A stretch of DNA of 64,000 nt, from contig NC_092350.1 of NCBI RefSeq assembly GCF_963676685.1, positions 66,891,674 to 66,955,673 on the forward strand, in the 5' to 3' direction. This stretch comes from Mytilus edulis. Lineage: Eukaryota; Mollusca; Bivalvia; Mytilida; Mytilidae. Of this stretch, positions 33,906 to 44,885 are shown in pieces. Numbering within the stretch: the first letter of the stretch is position 1; each line of letters opens with the position of its first letter. The notes under the pieces were generated by a model. That model saw only the letters and a list, made by a program, of their open reading frames with translations, searched no databases and had not been told where the DNA came from. The position numbers and the translations under genes are program-made.

Positions 33906-35989
33906 ATACAGGTTAATGAAAGTAATTGTGTTGTTAGGTAAACAGTTCAAATTGTTTTATTATTTTTACTTTAAAAACAAATTCCCAATAATTAATGGCG
34001 AACTAAAAATCTTAAACACAATTCCTGTGTATTGCTTTCCTTGTATTGAAGGTAAAGTTAACGTACAAGTTTCTTATCCTTATCTTTTACACATATATAG
34101 AATCATTTTCTTTATCAACGACATATTATTTCTTTAGAAATAAGAACTATGGTCGATACCAAGTAAAGTGTGCCTACATCAGAATGACCTTGACTTAATG
34201 CATACATCCGTTTGTAAAATTATCTAATTCATTTAATAGATAATGTTTTCTACTGCCAAATGTGGTATTACTTTTAAATTATCATCTTAAAAATTAGAAA
34301 GTATTGGACCAAATAATCCTCTCTTACGTTCATTGGATTGAATTATCATAAAACGTCAATAACGCATATTTGACCAATTTGACCTTTGAGATAATGAAGT
34401 TGTGTTAAATTATTGCTACGATAAAGAAATATTATATAAATAAATCTTAGAAATGCACACTTTTCATAAAACGTTTCAAATAACAATATTTTATAACATA
34501 CGGCAGTACCATTTGAAATAAAGTATACAATCTTGTTTCTGTACTCAGTATTGAAAATTGAAAATAGTACTGTTACGTATGGATATCCGTTTCTGCTCTT
34601 AAAAATATATTACAACTGCAATTTTCTAATTGTTACCTTTTACTCTATCAAATGAACAATTATTCACAAGAGAACAGTCAGTTCATTCACAATGGGGGTT
34701 GGGGGTAAAAATATATTTATCCTGGTTACCAATGAAGAAAAAGTTACATTATAAGAAAAAAGAGCGAAAGCAATCATCCCGTATATTTCATTGAAAATTG
34801 TTAAATACAGTACTGAAAATTGCGTTCAACAACACATGTCCTTCAATCAATCATATGCCGTTACAGAAACAATTCATTTGCAATTACGGTACAAGTGTTT
34901 GTTTATTTTTACTACATATTGCTTTTTAATAGTGTAAATCTAGAAAGGAACAAACTTCTTGTAACATTGTTTAATGTGATATGTAAGATCAGATAAAATT
35001 CTGCATTTGTTTGCAGAAAATAATATTTTTTGGCAAAAAATATGTCAGAAAATGCATATTTTGATGTATTCTTGTCGAATAAAACATATTTGGGTTTCAT
35101 CCTGAAACAGGAGTGAAAAAAGGAGAACACTGACATGATTGCCATATAGGAAGACATCTCTACTAACAACTTTTTAAACGCACTATCCTGACACCCTATG
35201 TATGCAATGCAAAGAATAAAACGTTAACCATGTTAACAGCAAAGATTAACTAATCAAAAGTCACTTTCAAATGTCGGTACAGGATTTTCAATAAAGCATG
35301 TGCTTTCTCAAACACTATAAACACCATATTCATTTTGTCTATTCTGTCTTATCATAACGTTAAAAAAACATTTCCTCATAAACGAAAAGTAGTGGATGGT
35401 ATTTGAAAAAGGTGAATGCATTACACATTGTTTGAGTGAAAAGAAAAATAAGGCATTCCTTAATTACAAAGACAAATATTTAGCATCGTTTCTCTTATGT
35501 ACATCCTGCACATCATATACTAAAAATATTCATAATTTACGTGAATAACGTATTAAACAATATTCTGAAACGGTTTGAACGTTTCAACTGAGTAAACTAT
35601 TTACATTTTGAAACAATGTTAAATTATTTGTTTGGTCTTTTCTCTTTCACAATGAACTTGAACTTATATCCAATCATCAATCATTCAAATCATTCATTCT
35701 CATCTAACCTCCTATAAATTTCTAGGAATATGATTGGTTAAAAGCGTTCGCCTGGAGACCGTGTATATTTCATTTTAGGTTAGAAGGGAGACATGGCTTA
35801 TTTCAATACACGTTTTGAAGTGGAGTTACGACTTTGGCACTATTTGAGTATCTAAATGTATTGAAAGTTCTGTTTAATATTGTTATATCAAGGTTGTTGA
35901 TATTAAATTGTTATTGTTGACATTATTTTGTGCAGACCAATGGAAGTAGGTTCTTAAAATTGAAATCTTGAACACTTTAATATAAAAAT

Positions 35990-36055
35990 AAGAAAATGTA
36001 GTATGATTGCGAAAGAGACTGCTCTAGTCTTAATTCAACAAATAAAGATAGTTGG
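35990..36055 (+). repeat. possible decayed CAATGAGACA-family fragment
   Basis: AAAATGTAGTATGATTGCGAAAGAGACTGCTCT, read in two overlapping parts (AAATGTAGTATGATTGC and GCGAAAGAGACTGCTC), resembles the family's left end with several changes. It is short and doubtful. Confidence 0.3.
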
Positions 36056-37162
36056 TAAGATAAATTCGTTACATAGTGTGCCAGTAACCTCACCCCATTT
36101 GAAATTTACTGACCCTGCGTATATCGTATTAGATAACTAACACATTATGTAATTAATGATATTCAACACCAACAAAAGTTTAGATATTAAGGTTATCATT
36201 ATGTTATTTGTATATGACAAACTTCTGCCGAAGATGCACATAAGTAGCTGATTGCTTTTAACGTTGAAAACTCAATCATACAAGAAATATTGACCTCATT
36301 TCACGACATATAGTCTTCAGCACGGTTCATGACTTACATAAAATGAATTAAAGAGTGTACTTCGAATTCTTTTCAGCAAGCAATAAATTTTGAATAGCTT
36401 TATTATAATATTATTTACAGTTCATGAAGAAAAAATATATCCCCTGGCACTTAAATAATTGGATGCAAAATAAGTACCATGATAACAATAACATTAATAA
36501 ATTGAAGAAATGTCTGCATACTTTATCCTTTATCGTGTTAACACAAGCACGTAAATCAAGTCCCAACTTCCACCAAATCAAAGTACATATCACATCATAT
36601 GTAATACGTCAGAAAGTCAGATAAGATACATTGTATCAGATCATTCAAGGACAATATGGACGAGTTACGTTCACATAACCTATATTGTAACTATTAGTCA
36701 TGTACACATCAACGTTAATGCTCTAGGTTTCAAGTACTGTAGATTGTGGAATCTAACATATCTATCGCGTTATACATTTATCAGACACCTTCTATATTCA
36801 GGGTTAAAACTGTTCTGAAAGTTCCAGCGATTGACATATAAATATATAACATTGATTGCTATTTAAATGTAACAATAGTACTGGTTGTGTTCAAACTTGT
36901 ATATGTGTACAAGTTCATAACAGCTAGTTGTACTAAACATCTCTCATAGTCCTGTATTGTTACAGATATGTTCTAGTAAACTAAATGCTTTATTTAAGTT
37001 TATAACCTTTACTTCATTTTTAAAAACGATCTTTGCGAAACCGTCATCTTAAGTGTTTCCGGTGTATCAGAAACCATATAAGTAACAAATAAAAGAATTT
37101 CAGAATTAATTAGAATGGTTTTAAGTAATACACGTGGTTATTCTATCTGCTTTTACTTTCAG

Positions 37163-38989
37163 ATTAAAAAATCACCGATAGTATCATTTTTCATCTATGT
37201 TGCACTGGACAAGCATGGTAACCTAATTCCAAAGCTGATAGAAAATCGAACTGCAATGATTGAAGGATACTTCGACAAACTAAGAGATTTTCGGCTAATT
37301 TTTCCGGAAGTCATTCGTTCTCCAAAAGTTATGTACAGTTATTTGATCAGTGAAGATAATAAATTTACTAAACTTCATGACTTTATTTTGAAAGATAGAA
37401 ATAAGAAGTCCTGGAATAAAACGAATAAATTCCGCTCTTTGAATAGCGAGTACAATTCAAGTGAGATTTCTAAGCCAACACTTGTTGTTTCTCAAATAAC
37501 TGCGATTTTGCCTGTAACATTCGATGTTGTTTTTGAATCAGGAAGCTTTCGCTTTAGTCCTAATACGTTGCAAAATGACGTTCTAACTGATGAACTGAAC
37601 AAATATTCAAAAAAATTCGACGATCGATTTGAAAAGATTTTCCAGTTGAATGGAAAAAAAGAATATGATTCGAAAGACATTTATTTTGCCAAAGCAGCAC
37701 TCAGTAATTTACTAGGCGAAATAAGTTACTTTTATGGTTCGTCCCTTGTGAAATCTAAGTACAATAAAGACCCAATTAAATATTGGAGCACTGCTCTTTA
37801 TTCATCTATACCATCAAGAACTTTTTTCCCGAGAGCATTTTTGTGGAATGTAGGTTTTGATAACATTTTGATTAGTTTATGGAATCGTGAAATGTCCGAG
37901 GATATCATAGGCCATTGGTTGGATTTACTTAATATTGAAGGATGGATACCAAGGGAGCAAATTTTAGGGAACGAAGCTAGAGAAAGGGTTCCAACAAAAT
38001 TTCTGGTGCAGGAAAATGAAAACGCTAATCCACCTACGTTATTTTTAACTCTCGAACATATGATCAATAACAGATTTGCAGATAAAAGTTTCCTGAAAAA
38101 AATATTTCCGAGGTTGGAAGTATGGTTTAAGTGGTTAAATACAACACAATCTGGCAATGAACCTTTCACCTACTATTGGAGAGGGAGAGATGACACAACA
38201 ATGACAGAAATTAACCCAAGAACATCTTCATCGGGATTTGATGATTTTCCGCGAGCATCACATCCAAATTCAAAAGAACGCCACCTCGATTTAAGATGTT
38301 GGATTGCTCACGCAGCAGGTATTTTGTCTGAAATTGCAAAAAAAATAAAAGAACATTGGCATGAATATGAATCAACTCATCAATCATTGAAGGATAATGA
38401 GTTACTTGACAGGTTTCATTTTTCAACAGCGAAAGGAATGTACAGTGATTTTGGATTACATACTGATAACATTATTCTCAATAGAACAAGTAACAATAAA
38501 ATAATCTTAAAAAATCCTAAGCACAAGTTCATTAACTCATTTGGATATGTCAGTCTGTTTCCTCTTATGCTGAAAATCATAGATCCACATTCAACTCGGC
38601 TATTTCAAACTCTAAATGAGCTAACCAAATCCGATAGACTGTGGACTGAGTATGGCTTAAGATCTCTGTCAAAAGATTCTCCCTTTTATAACCAGTACAA
38701 TACCGTTGAAGATCCACCATATTGGCGAGGTGCAATATGGATAAATATGAACTATCTTACTTTGAGTGGTTTGTATTATTATGCAAACACTCCAGGAAGA
38801 AATCAAAAGCTTTCTCTTGATATTTATGTTAAACTAAGGACCAATATAGTATCAAATGTAATTAAACAATACTATAAAAATGGTTATATATATGAACGAT
38901 ATGATGATAAAACTGGTGAAGGACAAGGCGTCTGTCCTTTTTCGGGTTGGTCGGCTCTTATTGTTGCAATCATGTCTGAGAAGTATTAA
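37163..38989 (+). CDS. MOGS: mannosyl-oligosaccharide glucosidase (glucosidase I), exon 2
   Basis: Last coding exon, 608 codons plus TAA. It begins in phase 0 after CTTTTACTTTCAG; the ATG at 37115 lies in the intron and is not a start. It holds the rest of the beta domain and the whole (alpha/alpha)6 catalytic domain of GH63. In joined numbering, SSGFDDFPRASHP (about 569-580) contains the probable general-acid Asp. ERHLDLRCW (584-592) is the classic substrate-binding motif, YERY (789-792) contains the probable general-base Glu, and DPPYWRGAIWINMNYL precedes it. Most conserved glucosidase I blocks are intact. FFPRAFLWNVGFD (433-445) differs from the usual LWDEGFH at three positions, and ILGNEARERVP has Asn where Asp is usual. 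These changes leave open whether it is a fully active enzyme or a divergent paralogue. There is no premature stop. Confidence 0.92.
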   Translation: MKKSPIVSFFIYVALDKHGNLIPKLIENRTAMIEGYFDKLRDFRLIFPEVIRSPKVMYSYLISEDNKFTKLHDFILKDRNKKSWNKTNKFRSLNSEYNSSEISKPTLVVSQITAILPVTFDVVFESGSFRFSPNTLQNDVLTDELNKYSKKFDDRFEKIFQLNGKKEYDSKDIYFAKAALSNLLGEISYFYGSSLVKSKYNKDPIKYWSTALYSSIPSRTFFPRAFLWNVGFDNILISLWNREMSEDIIGHWLDLLNIEGWIPREQILGNEARERVPTKFLVQENENANPPTLFLTLEHMINNRFADKSFLKKIFPRLEVWFKWLNTTQSGNEPFTYYWRGRDDTTMTEINPRTSSSGFDDFPRASHPNSKERHLDLRCWIAHAAGILSEIAKKIKEHWHEYESTHQSLKDNELLDRFHFSTAKGMYSDFGLHTDNIILNRTSNNKIILKNPKHKFINSFGYVSLFPLMLKIIDPHSTRLFQTLNELTKSDRLWTEYGLRSLSKDSPFYNQYNTVEDPPYWRGAIWINMNYLTLSGLYYYANTPGRNQKLSLDIYVKLRTNIVSNVIKQYYKNGYIYERYDDKTGEGQGVCPFSGWSALIVAIMSEKY

Positions 38990-39295
38990 CTTTGTATATA
39001 TATGTTTTAACGTTTTTATTGTAAATATACCTTTCATGCTATATTTACATTAATGTGTACCATTGAGTTTGTTCTTTTTTATGCTGCAACTATGATAAAA
39101 TGAAGGCCTATTTTATGATCTACAACTCTAACAGGCACACTTAAAATGTCATAAAGTTGTTGTACTATTCGTCTATCATTAATCACATTATAATTTTTTT
39201 GTCTATACCAGTTACTATGTTTTATTGAATTTTAGTGAAGTTGTATATGCGGTTTAAAACAAAAAAGAACAGCACGGATTGGTTCAATATTCAGA

Positions 39296-39301
39296 AATAA
39301 A
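39296..39301 (+). terminator. MOGS: candidate polyadenylation signal of the glucosidase gene
   Basis: AATAAA, 307 bases after the stop codon, is the first canonical hexamer downstream on the plus strand. The cleavage site was not determined. Confidence 0.4.
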
Positions 39302-40890
39302 GACTAAAATGGGGGCCTTTTTTGTAAATAGGATTTGTTAAAAAATAAAAGACAAAGTATACTTGACATTCAAGTCTCCTATTTTTTGTTTGGTCCTTTT
39401 CAGTTTTAAACGCATGTTTTATTCGTCAGTCCAACGTTGAGGAAAATGATTTAAAGGGGTCTTGACACAAAACGCAATATGTATTTTGTTGTTGGTCAGA
39501 TCCTCCTAAAACTTCAATGAAACATTCCACGTGTGTCAGTTTAGCTAATTAGATGTTTCAAAACCGGTTTTTTCATTGAAACGTTATGAGTAGTTTTTAC
39601 TTTTTCATAAGAATTTATGATTCTTAAATTTCTTAGATAGTTTCCATACTTTTACTTATAATTTTAGTCACTTAGTGACTGATTCTACACAATTTCTATA
39701 TTTCTTTGGAATTTTGTCATGTTTTTCAGTTTAAAGAAGTTAAAAATTGTATTTCTCAAGATTTTTTAAATGGGTGCGTTCTGAAAACCAATTTGATGTT
39801 TTTCTCTATATCGACACAACACAAGCTTAGAATAATCAGTGCCATTGATTTACCATTTTTGCTGTTAGATTCACTATAATCAGAAATATTTGCTATCTTT
39901 AGAAAACAATTTGGTACATTAGCCCTATAATTACTTTCAAGCATTTTCTTGTCTTGCAATAACCAGTGGTTGCACAAGAGTGTCAAGGTAAATTACTTTA
40001 AAGATGATTTTTTTTACCCCGAGTAAGTTGCAGTCTTAGACTGCAGTTTGGCTCGCATGCAGTAAAAAAATAATAACTACTTTTCTAAATTTGTGGAATC
40101 TACACATTCTTTCCTTAACTAACTATAAAACTAAATTTTGTTTATAAAGGTTGCTACATACTTTTCTTTTTATCAAATAATCAATTAAGCGTTTTTCTGA
40201 AGTTGTAGATAATTTTGCACCTTTTTTATTTAATTAAATTGTGATATGTGTGATTGAATTATGTTAACTTGATGATTTATATATAGTTATACATGATATA
40301 TTTGATATTAAATATGTAAGATGTCTTGTCTGCAGATTTTGAAATATTTAACCAAGGAGGAGTCAGAGACTCAGTGTCAAACTAATAATGATAAAAAGAG
40401 CTAACTATCTCCGTTTGTATAATTTATTCTATAAACAGCCTTATTTAGCTTTTGGTGATCTTATTAGGTGCTGTCTGTTATTAATTTTGGGTTGCGATGT
40501 TCATAACGGTCTTTTGGTATCCCATGATTCTAGGATTAAATTGCCTTTGCTAGTAAATTAGAAAAAAAAAACCATACAAATTTAGTTTAAATCCATACGA
40601 AAATACTAATAACATTTAACACCAACCAATTACAACAAACCCATTATTTTACAATGAAGCACCAAATTCAGTTAAACAATTAGACACGTTTCAAAAGGTG
40701 ACTTTTTGGATCTTTTCATACTTGTCAAACATTAATGGATAACAATGAGTATTATCTGAAGTAAAAAGTTAACCTTTCATTTGATATTGATTGGCAGCTC
40801 AAATTCCAAATGTTATCATATAATACTAGCCATGTGTAAAAAGTATTGATGCAACGGAAAAAGAATAATTGCTATCTATCTATTTTTAGT
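39302..40890. other. AT-rich non-coding stretch
   Basis: No exon, RNA gene or clear repeat structure recognised on either strand. Confidence 0.4.
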
Positions 40891-40894
40891 TGAA

Positions 40895-41320
40895 TCAGCT
40901 TGGAGTTTTGCAATCCGAGAAGTTTTCCCTTCGTAAATAATACAAATGCTATCACGAGTTGGTTGACTGTTATAGAATAACCATTTCACAGATGATATCG
41001 GATATGTTCCTTATGTCGTAATTACTATACACTTTCCTTTTCACGAATGTGACCTACCGAATTATACTATTTACCGGATTTATAATACCATAACTAACAC
41101 GAAGCATGGAGCAGGATCTGCTTACCCTTCCCGAGCACCTAATATCACCCCTATTTTTGGTGGGGTTCGTGTTGCTTAGTCTTTAGTTTTCTATGTTATG
41201 TTTTCTGTACACTTATTTTTCTGTTCGTCTTTTTTTATTTTCACCCATGGCGTTTCCAGTTTATTTTCAATCTATGAGTTTGACTATCCCTCTGGTATCT
41301 TCCGCCCTTCTTTTACTTTT
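40895..41320 (+). pseudogene. 5'-truncated, decayed RT family B copy (C-terminus plus tail)
   Basis: TATCACGAGTTGGTTGACTG, ATGATATCGGATATGTTCCT, GAGCAGGATCTGCTTACCCT and TGGTGGGGTTCGTGTTGC follow the order of 57890-58263. The coding end has a nonsense change (TATAGAATAACC in place of TATGGAATAACC shifts the reading). It is older than the copy at 3066 judging by mismatches. Confidence 0.75.
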
Positions 41321-41785
41321 TCAAAAACATCATAGATATGAAAAATAGAAATAGATTAAAAACATCAAACAATAAGACATATCACAATATCCAATAAGAC
41401 TTGCAAAAGAAATAACATAACTAAATACATGAATGTTGAACATGTTGAATGAATACTGAAAAACGTCGTATAGCAATGCGATTTCACCCTCAGCAAAACA
41501 GTCATATTCAGGATATTTTAAGTTAACTACTTAACAAACAGGATGACAAAATGGAAACCCACTATGTTAGATGTGGTCATAGTGTCATTAGTTAGTCATG
41601 ACTCGGAGCATTTTCGGTAAATGATGTCCGTAAAATGTGAACAAGTACGAGCATAACGTATCACATGATCTATGTAAACACCACACGATGGGGGATATAG
41701 CATATATTACTGCTGCAAAATGAGCCTATGAGACTTGTGAAGTTAAAATCATTCCATTTGTAACATATTTTAGTGTGAAGTCGCC

Positions 41786-41920
41786 CATCAGTGTAAATAT
41801 CTCGAAAAAGATTAAGGTATGACTCAGTACCATCTGTGTAAATATTTCGAAAAAGATTAAGGTATGACTTAGTACAATCTGTGTAAATATTTAGAAAAAA
41901 GATTCAGGTATGACTCAGTC
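41786..41920 (+). repeat. 45-bp tandem repeat, three units
   Basis: Units at 41786-41830, 41831-41875 and 41876-41920 are each exactly 45 bp. Each contains CTGTGTAAATATTTCGAAAA (first unit CAGTGTAAATATCTCG) and GGTATGACTCAGTAC. The third unit is the most diverged. It is non-coding in context. Confidence 0.85.
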
Positions 41921-43084
41921 ATTCTAGTATCTGAAGTATCGTTAATCTTAAGTTCACTGTGATACGTACGATATAAGTTCTCACTGAAATATGGGTTATT
42001 TATTCAAGGACATCATGAATATACATGTATCTAAGTGCATATATAATGTTTATAATTCTATACAGGGACGTTACAAAAGGTAGAATATTTAGAATCATCA
42101 TTATATTGACTTGCCTTGTCCCAATGTTTGTATTGAGTCAAAAAGCTTCAAAAGTTTGTCATTATACAAAGAAACATCAGTTTTTCATCCATTAGGGTTT
42201 AAAAATCTAAATAAAATCTGAAATGGAGGATACCCTCTTTAAAGATTAATTTGAAAAATAACACATATTATTCCTGATCGCAATCCTAGATCCGTATTTC
42301 TGATGATATCTTACCAAGTTTTAAAAAGGGTTTATTCTATTTGGGAACTGTTGATATCGATGACTTAAACAATCTCTAAATGAGTGTTTTTTTGTGAAAA
42401 AACATATTTTATAAAAACCTTTTCAAGTTCAGATAAGGCCTTAGCTGATCTAAACTTGAGATCAGATTGATAATCAAATACATTATGCAACATTGACCTG
42501 AGATGGATTTTGTTTTTCTTAGGTTCTTTTTGGTTGCATAATTAATTTTTTAACTGTTTCAGTTGTTATAAATCCTTGGCTTTGAAACATTAGGGTTTGA
42601 GCATTCGTGGTGAGTTTAAATCCAGAAAAGAGCTTCGGCCGCATAAAATGTAAATAAGATATTTTCATTTTTTACTTGAGAAATATATTTTGGACGGGTG
42701 AAACAATACACTACTGTATGTTTTTAGTGTATATGACCTAAAGCTTATTTCAATACAACTTTATTGTATCTTAAAATGAATAAATGTAAACAATCATTTG
42801 AAGTACAGTCTCAGAGTACAGATATTAAAGGATAAAAGACTAACATAATAAGATAGAACACAAATGCAACTGAAAAGATTGCCTATCGAGTTAAATGATG
42901 ACATATAGACAATAATGCTATGAATGAGAAATTTCAACCACCATATCAAGCTCAAATGGGTCTGTGTAACAAGGACTTTACATTACAAGATATAGCACGA
43001 ATCCTTACGTCAGATACTGTGCAAATCCATTTCAAAATGAGGACTTTAAACTGTCGTATACCCATCGTATGTACCAGCTACAAT
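41921..43084. other. non-coding stretch
   Basis: AT-rich with no supported exon. The open frame at 42920-43148 has no splice or family support, and its end runs into an inverted interspersed repeat. Confidence 0.4.
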
Positions 43085-43155
43085 GTATACAATTTAGTAA
43101 AACCGATGAGCGTTTCGTCTACAAAAGACTCAGTGACGCTCGAAAAATAGAAGTT
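43085..43155 (-). repeat. short interspersed repeat, GTCACTGATGAGTC family, inverted partial copy
   Basis: On the minus strand it reads CGAGCGTCACTGAGTCTTTT, then GTAGACGAAACGCTCATCGG, the core of the family with a three-base deletion. Confidence 0.6.
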
Positions 43156-43289
43156 AAAATAAAAATAACAATTGAGAGGTCTTTCCTTTTGTAATGTAAA
43201 TACATGTTCCAATAGACGTAGAATGCATTGAAAAGCTCTCAAACACACACAAAACCGTTAAAAATGACAAAAACAACAAATTCGATAAT

Positions 43290-44165
43290 TTGAACATGAC
43301 CTTGACTTTTGACCTTGTAACCTTTGTGAAGGTCATTGGTCCACAATGTCATTGTAAAAGACCCCATCGATCTAGGACTTTTCGTTCAAGAGTTAAAGCT
43401 AATTTTACCTTTTCAGAAACCGTTAACGGGGGTTATGCCCCTTAAGAATATGTCAAATCCTTTCGGTCAAAATGTAGAAAAGTTGTGCCTCAGTCACCCA
43501 AACATTTTTCACTATTTTCTGTAAGATTAACCGTTTTTGAGATATCGACTAAAAAGTTGGAAGGTCAAAGGTCAAGGTCAACCTTAAAAACATTTAAAAC
43601 ACACTAAAAATCCATAAAATAAGGTCAAAAACACATAATTCGCTATCTGGGACATAACCTTGACCTTTGACCTTGTGACCTTTGTCAAAGTCATTAGTCC
43701 CCAATGTCATTGCTGAAGACCCCATGGGTCTAGGACCTTTGGTTATATAGTAAAAGCTAATTTTGTCTTTTCAGAAACCTAAATCAGGGATTATGCCCCT
43801 TACAGAAAGGTCAAATCTCTTCGGTCAAAATGTAACAAAGTTGCGCCTTAATGACCCAAACATTTCCACTATTCAAAAGTATAATGGTTTCTGAGATTAT
43901 CCCATAACAAGGTGTTAGGTCAAAGGTCAAGGTCAACATACACATTTGACCTTGATGTATTTTTCAAAGTCACATGAATTGATGATGAATGGTGAAGATC
44001 CTAGGTGTCTGCGACTTACGGTTTTTGAGTTTTGGTGGCCAACCGACACCGGTTAATTTTCATAGGGGCATAACCCTACCATGAGTCGTTGAATCCTTTC
44101 GATCCAAACGTGACGAAGAACCGGGGTCTGGTCCTAAACAAATTTCACCCTTTGTTTTTTTTCTA
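43290..44165 (+). repeat. tandem array of about 280-365-bp units rich in AGGTCA
   Basis: Unit starts recur at about 43296, 43661 and 43940, marked by TGACCTTGACCTTTGACCTT (third unit TTTGACCTTGATGTA). Each unit also has a GTCATTAGTCC-like block, CCTTTTCAGAAACC.., and a CTTCGGTCAAAATGTA block. The forward motif AAGGTCAAAGGTCAAGGTCA is at 43561-43580. A second triple AGGTCA is at 43917-43935 and an inverted pair at 43661-43673. The third unit is the most diverged. Confidence 0.7.
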
Positions 44166-44352
44166 CCTATTACGGTTACGATGTTGGAACGATAACAAGG
44201 TTTTTGGGTTTCGGAGTGATTACTCCGAACCGACAAAATATTTCGACTAACAGGGTGAGTTCTGGATAGGTATTCATGACACCGATACAAAGTGTGAACA
44301 TGAAAGCGACACGTCTAACGGTTAAGGCTGCTAACTTCGTCAAAGTTTGGCG

Positions 44353-44353
<1 letters not shown>

Positions 44354-44436
<83 letters not shown>
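44354..44436 (+). repeat. (AAT)n microsatellite, about 27 units
   Basis: An uninterrupted AAT run of about 83 bp, which translates as poly-Asn in one frame; that frame is not a gene. It sits between the AGGTCA array and the terminal hairpin. Confidence 0.95.
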
Positions 44437-44437
<1 letters not shown>

Positions 44438-44452
44438 CAGAAGAAATACAGT

Positions 44453-44485
44453 AAGGTCTTTCCCTTTTCAAAAAGGAAAGACCTT
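44453..44485. repeat. AAGGTCTTTCC hairpin
   Basis: AAGGTCTTTCCCTTTT at 44453-44468 pairs with AAAAGGAAAGACCTT at 44471-44485 with one bulged C and a very short loop. It may be the folded end of the surrounding repeat element. Confidence 0.8.
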
Positions 44486-44796
44486 AATGAATTAACGCCA
44501 ATCCTATCATTTGTTGTACTAAGGTTTCGTTGGGATTTTAAATTTCGTGTAATGTGAAAGTTCTAATCTCAGATACTTTCATAAAATAAAATTCAACCTT
44601 AGATAAGCTGAACTAACTTTGATTGAATTTAAAACTGAGAACATCTACCGGATATTTTCAAACCTTCATATTGTAAAGATGTATCGTAGAAGTGATCAGG
44701 ATAAATACGAAAAAGCTTTATCAACGTAAGGGAAATTCAATGACCTTAGGGATTTTTGTTTATAACTTGATATGCAATCATATGAAAATAAAAAAA

Positions 44797-44885
44797 AGTT
44801 AAATGATCGCCAATGAGACAACTCTTTCGAGAAAACCAAAATGACACCGAAATTAACAACTTCAGGTCACATGACCTTGAGAATA
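44797..44885 (+). repeat. dispersed repeat, CAATGAGACA family, short copy
   Basis: ATCGCCAATGAGACAACTCT, AAAATGACACCGAAATTAAC and TTCAGGTCACATG follow the family order, and the copy ends early. Confidence 0.65.

Larger units (their letters stand above)
29593..37162 (+). other. MOGS: 7.6 kb intron of the glucosidase gene
   Basis: Bounded by GTAAGC at the 5' end and CTTTTACTTTCAG at the 3' end. It is filled with repeats: a roughly 900-bp dispersed repeat split by an inverted RT family A tail (29960-30880), inverted CAATGAGACA repeats, and a CAGTAGTATACCGCTGTTC-family copy. Two GTCACTGATGAGTC copies are also present. No further exon is needed, since the protein sequence is continuous across the junction when compared with the family. 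Confidence 0.85.
43177..44485 (+). mobile_element. possible satellite-bearing element bounded by AGGTCTTTCC ends
   Basis: AGGTCTTTCCTTTT occurs at 43177-43190, and its inverse AAAAGGAAAGACCTT closes the segment at 44471-44485. At the right end the two orientations also sit side by side as a hairpin (44453-44485). Between them lie three degenerate tandem units and an (AAT)n tract. The arrangement of inverted end, tandem core, microsatellite and hairpin recalls the tandem-repeat-bearing non-autonomous elements described in bivalves, but the assignment is an inference and no transposase is present. Confidence 0.45.

Noticed and set aside
37115-37162. ATG in frame with the second glucosidase exon as an alternative start
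   Set aside because: The following CTTTTACTTTCAG is a strong acceptor, and the exon 1 product supplies the expected N-terminal domain and anchor in the right phase.
41786-41920. CRISPR-like array
   Set aside because: The units are contiguous without spacers and the genome is eukaryotic.
44276-44557. Open frame with a long poly-Asn run
   Set aside because: It is the translation of the (AAT)n microsatellite and the adjoining hairpin; no gene is needed to explain it.
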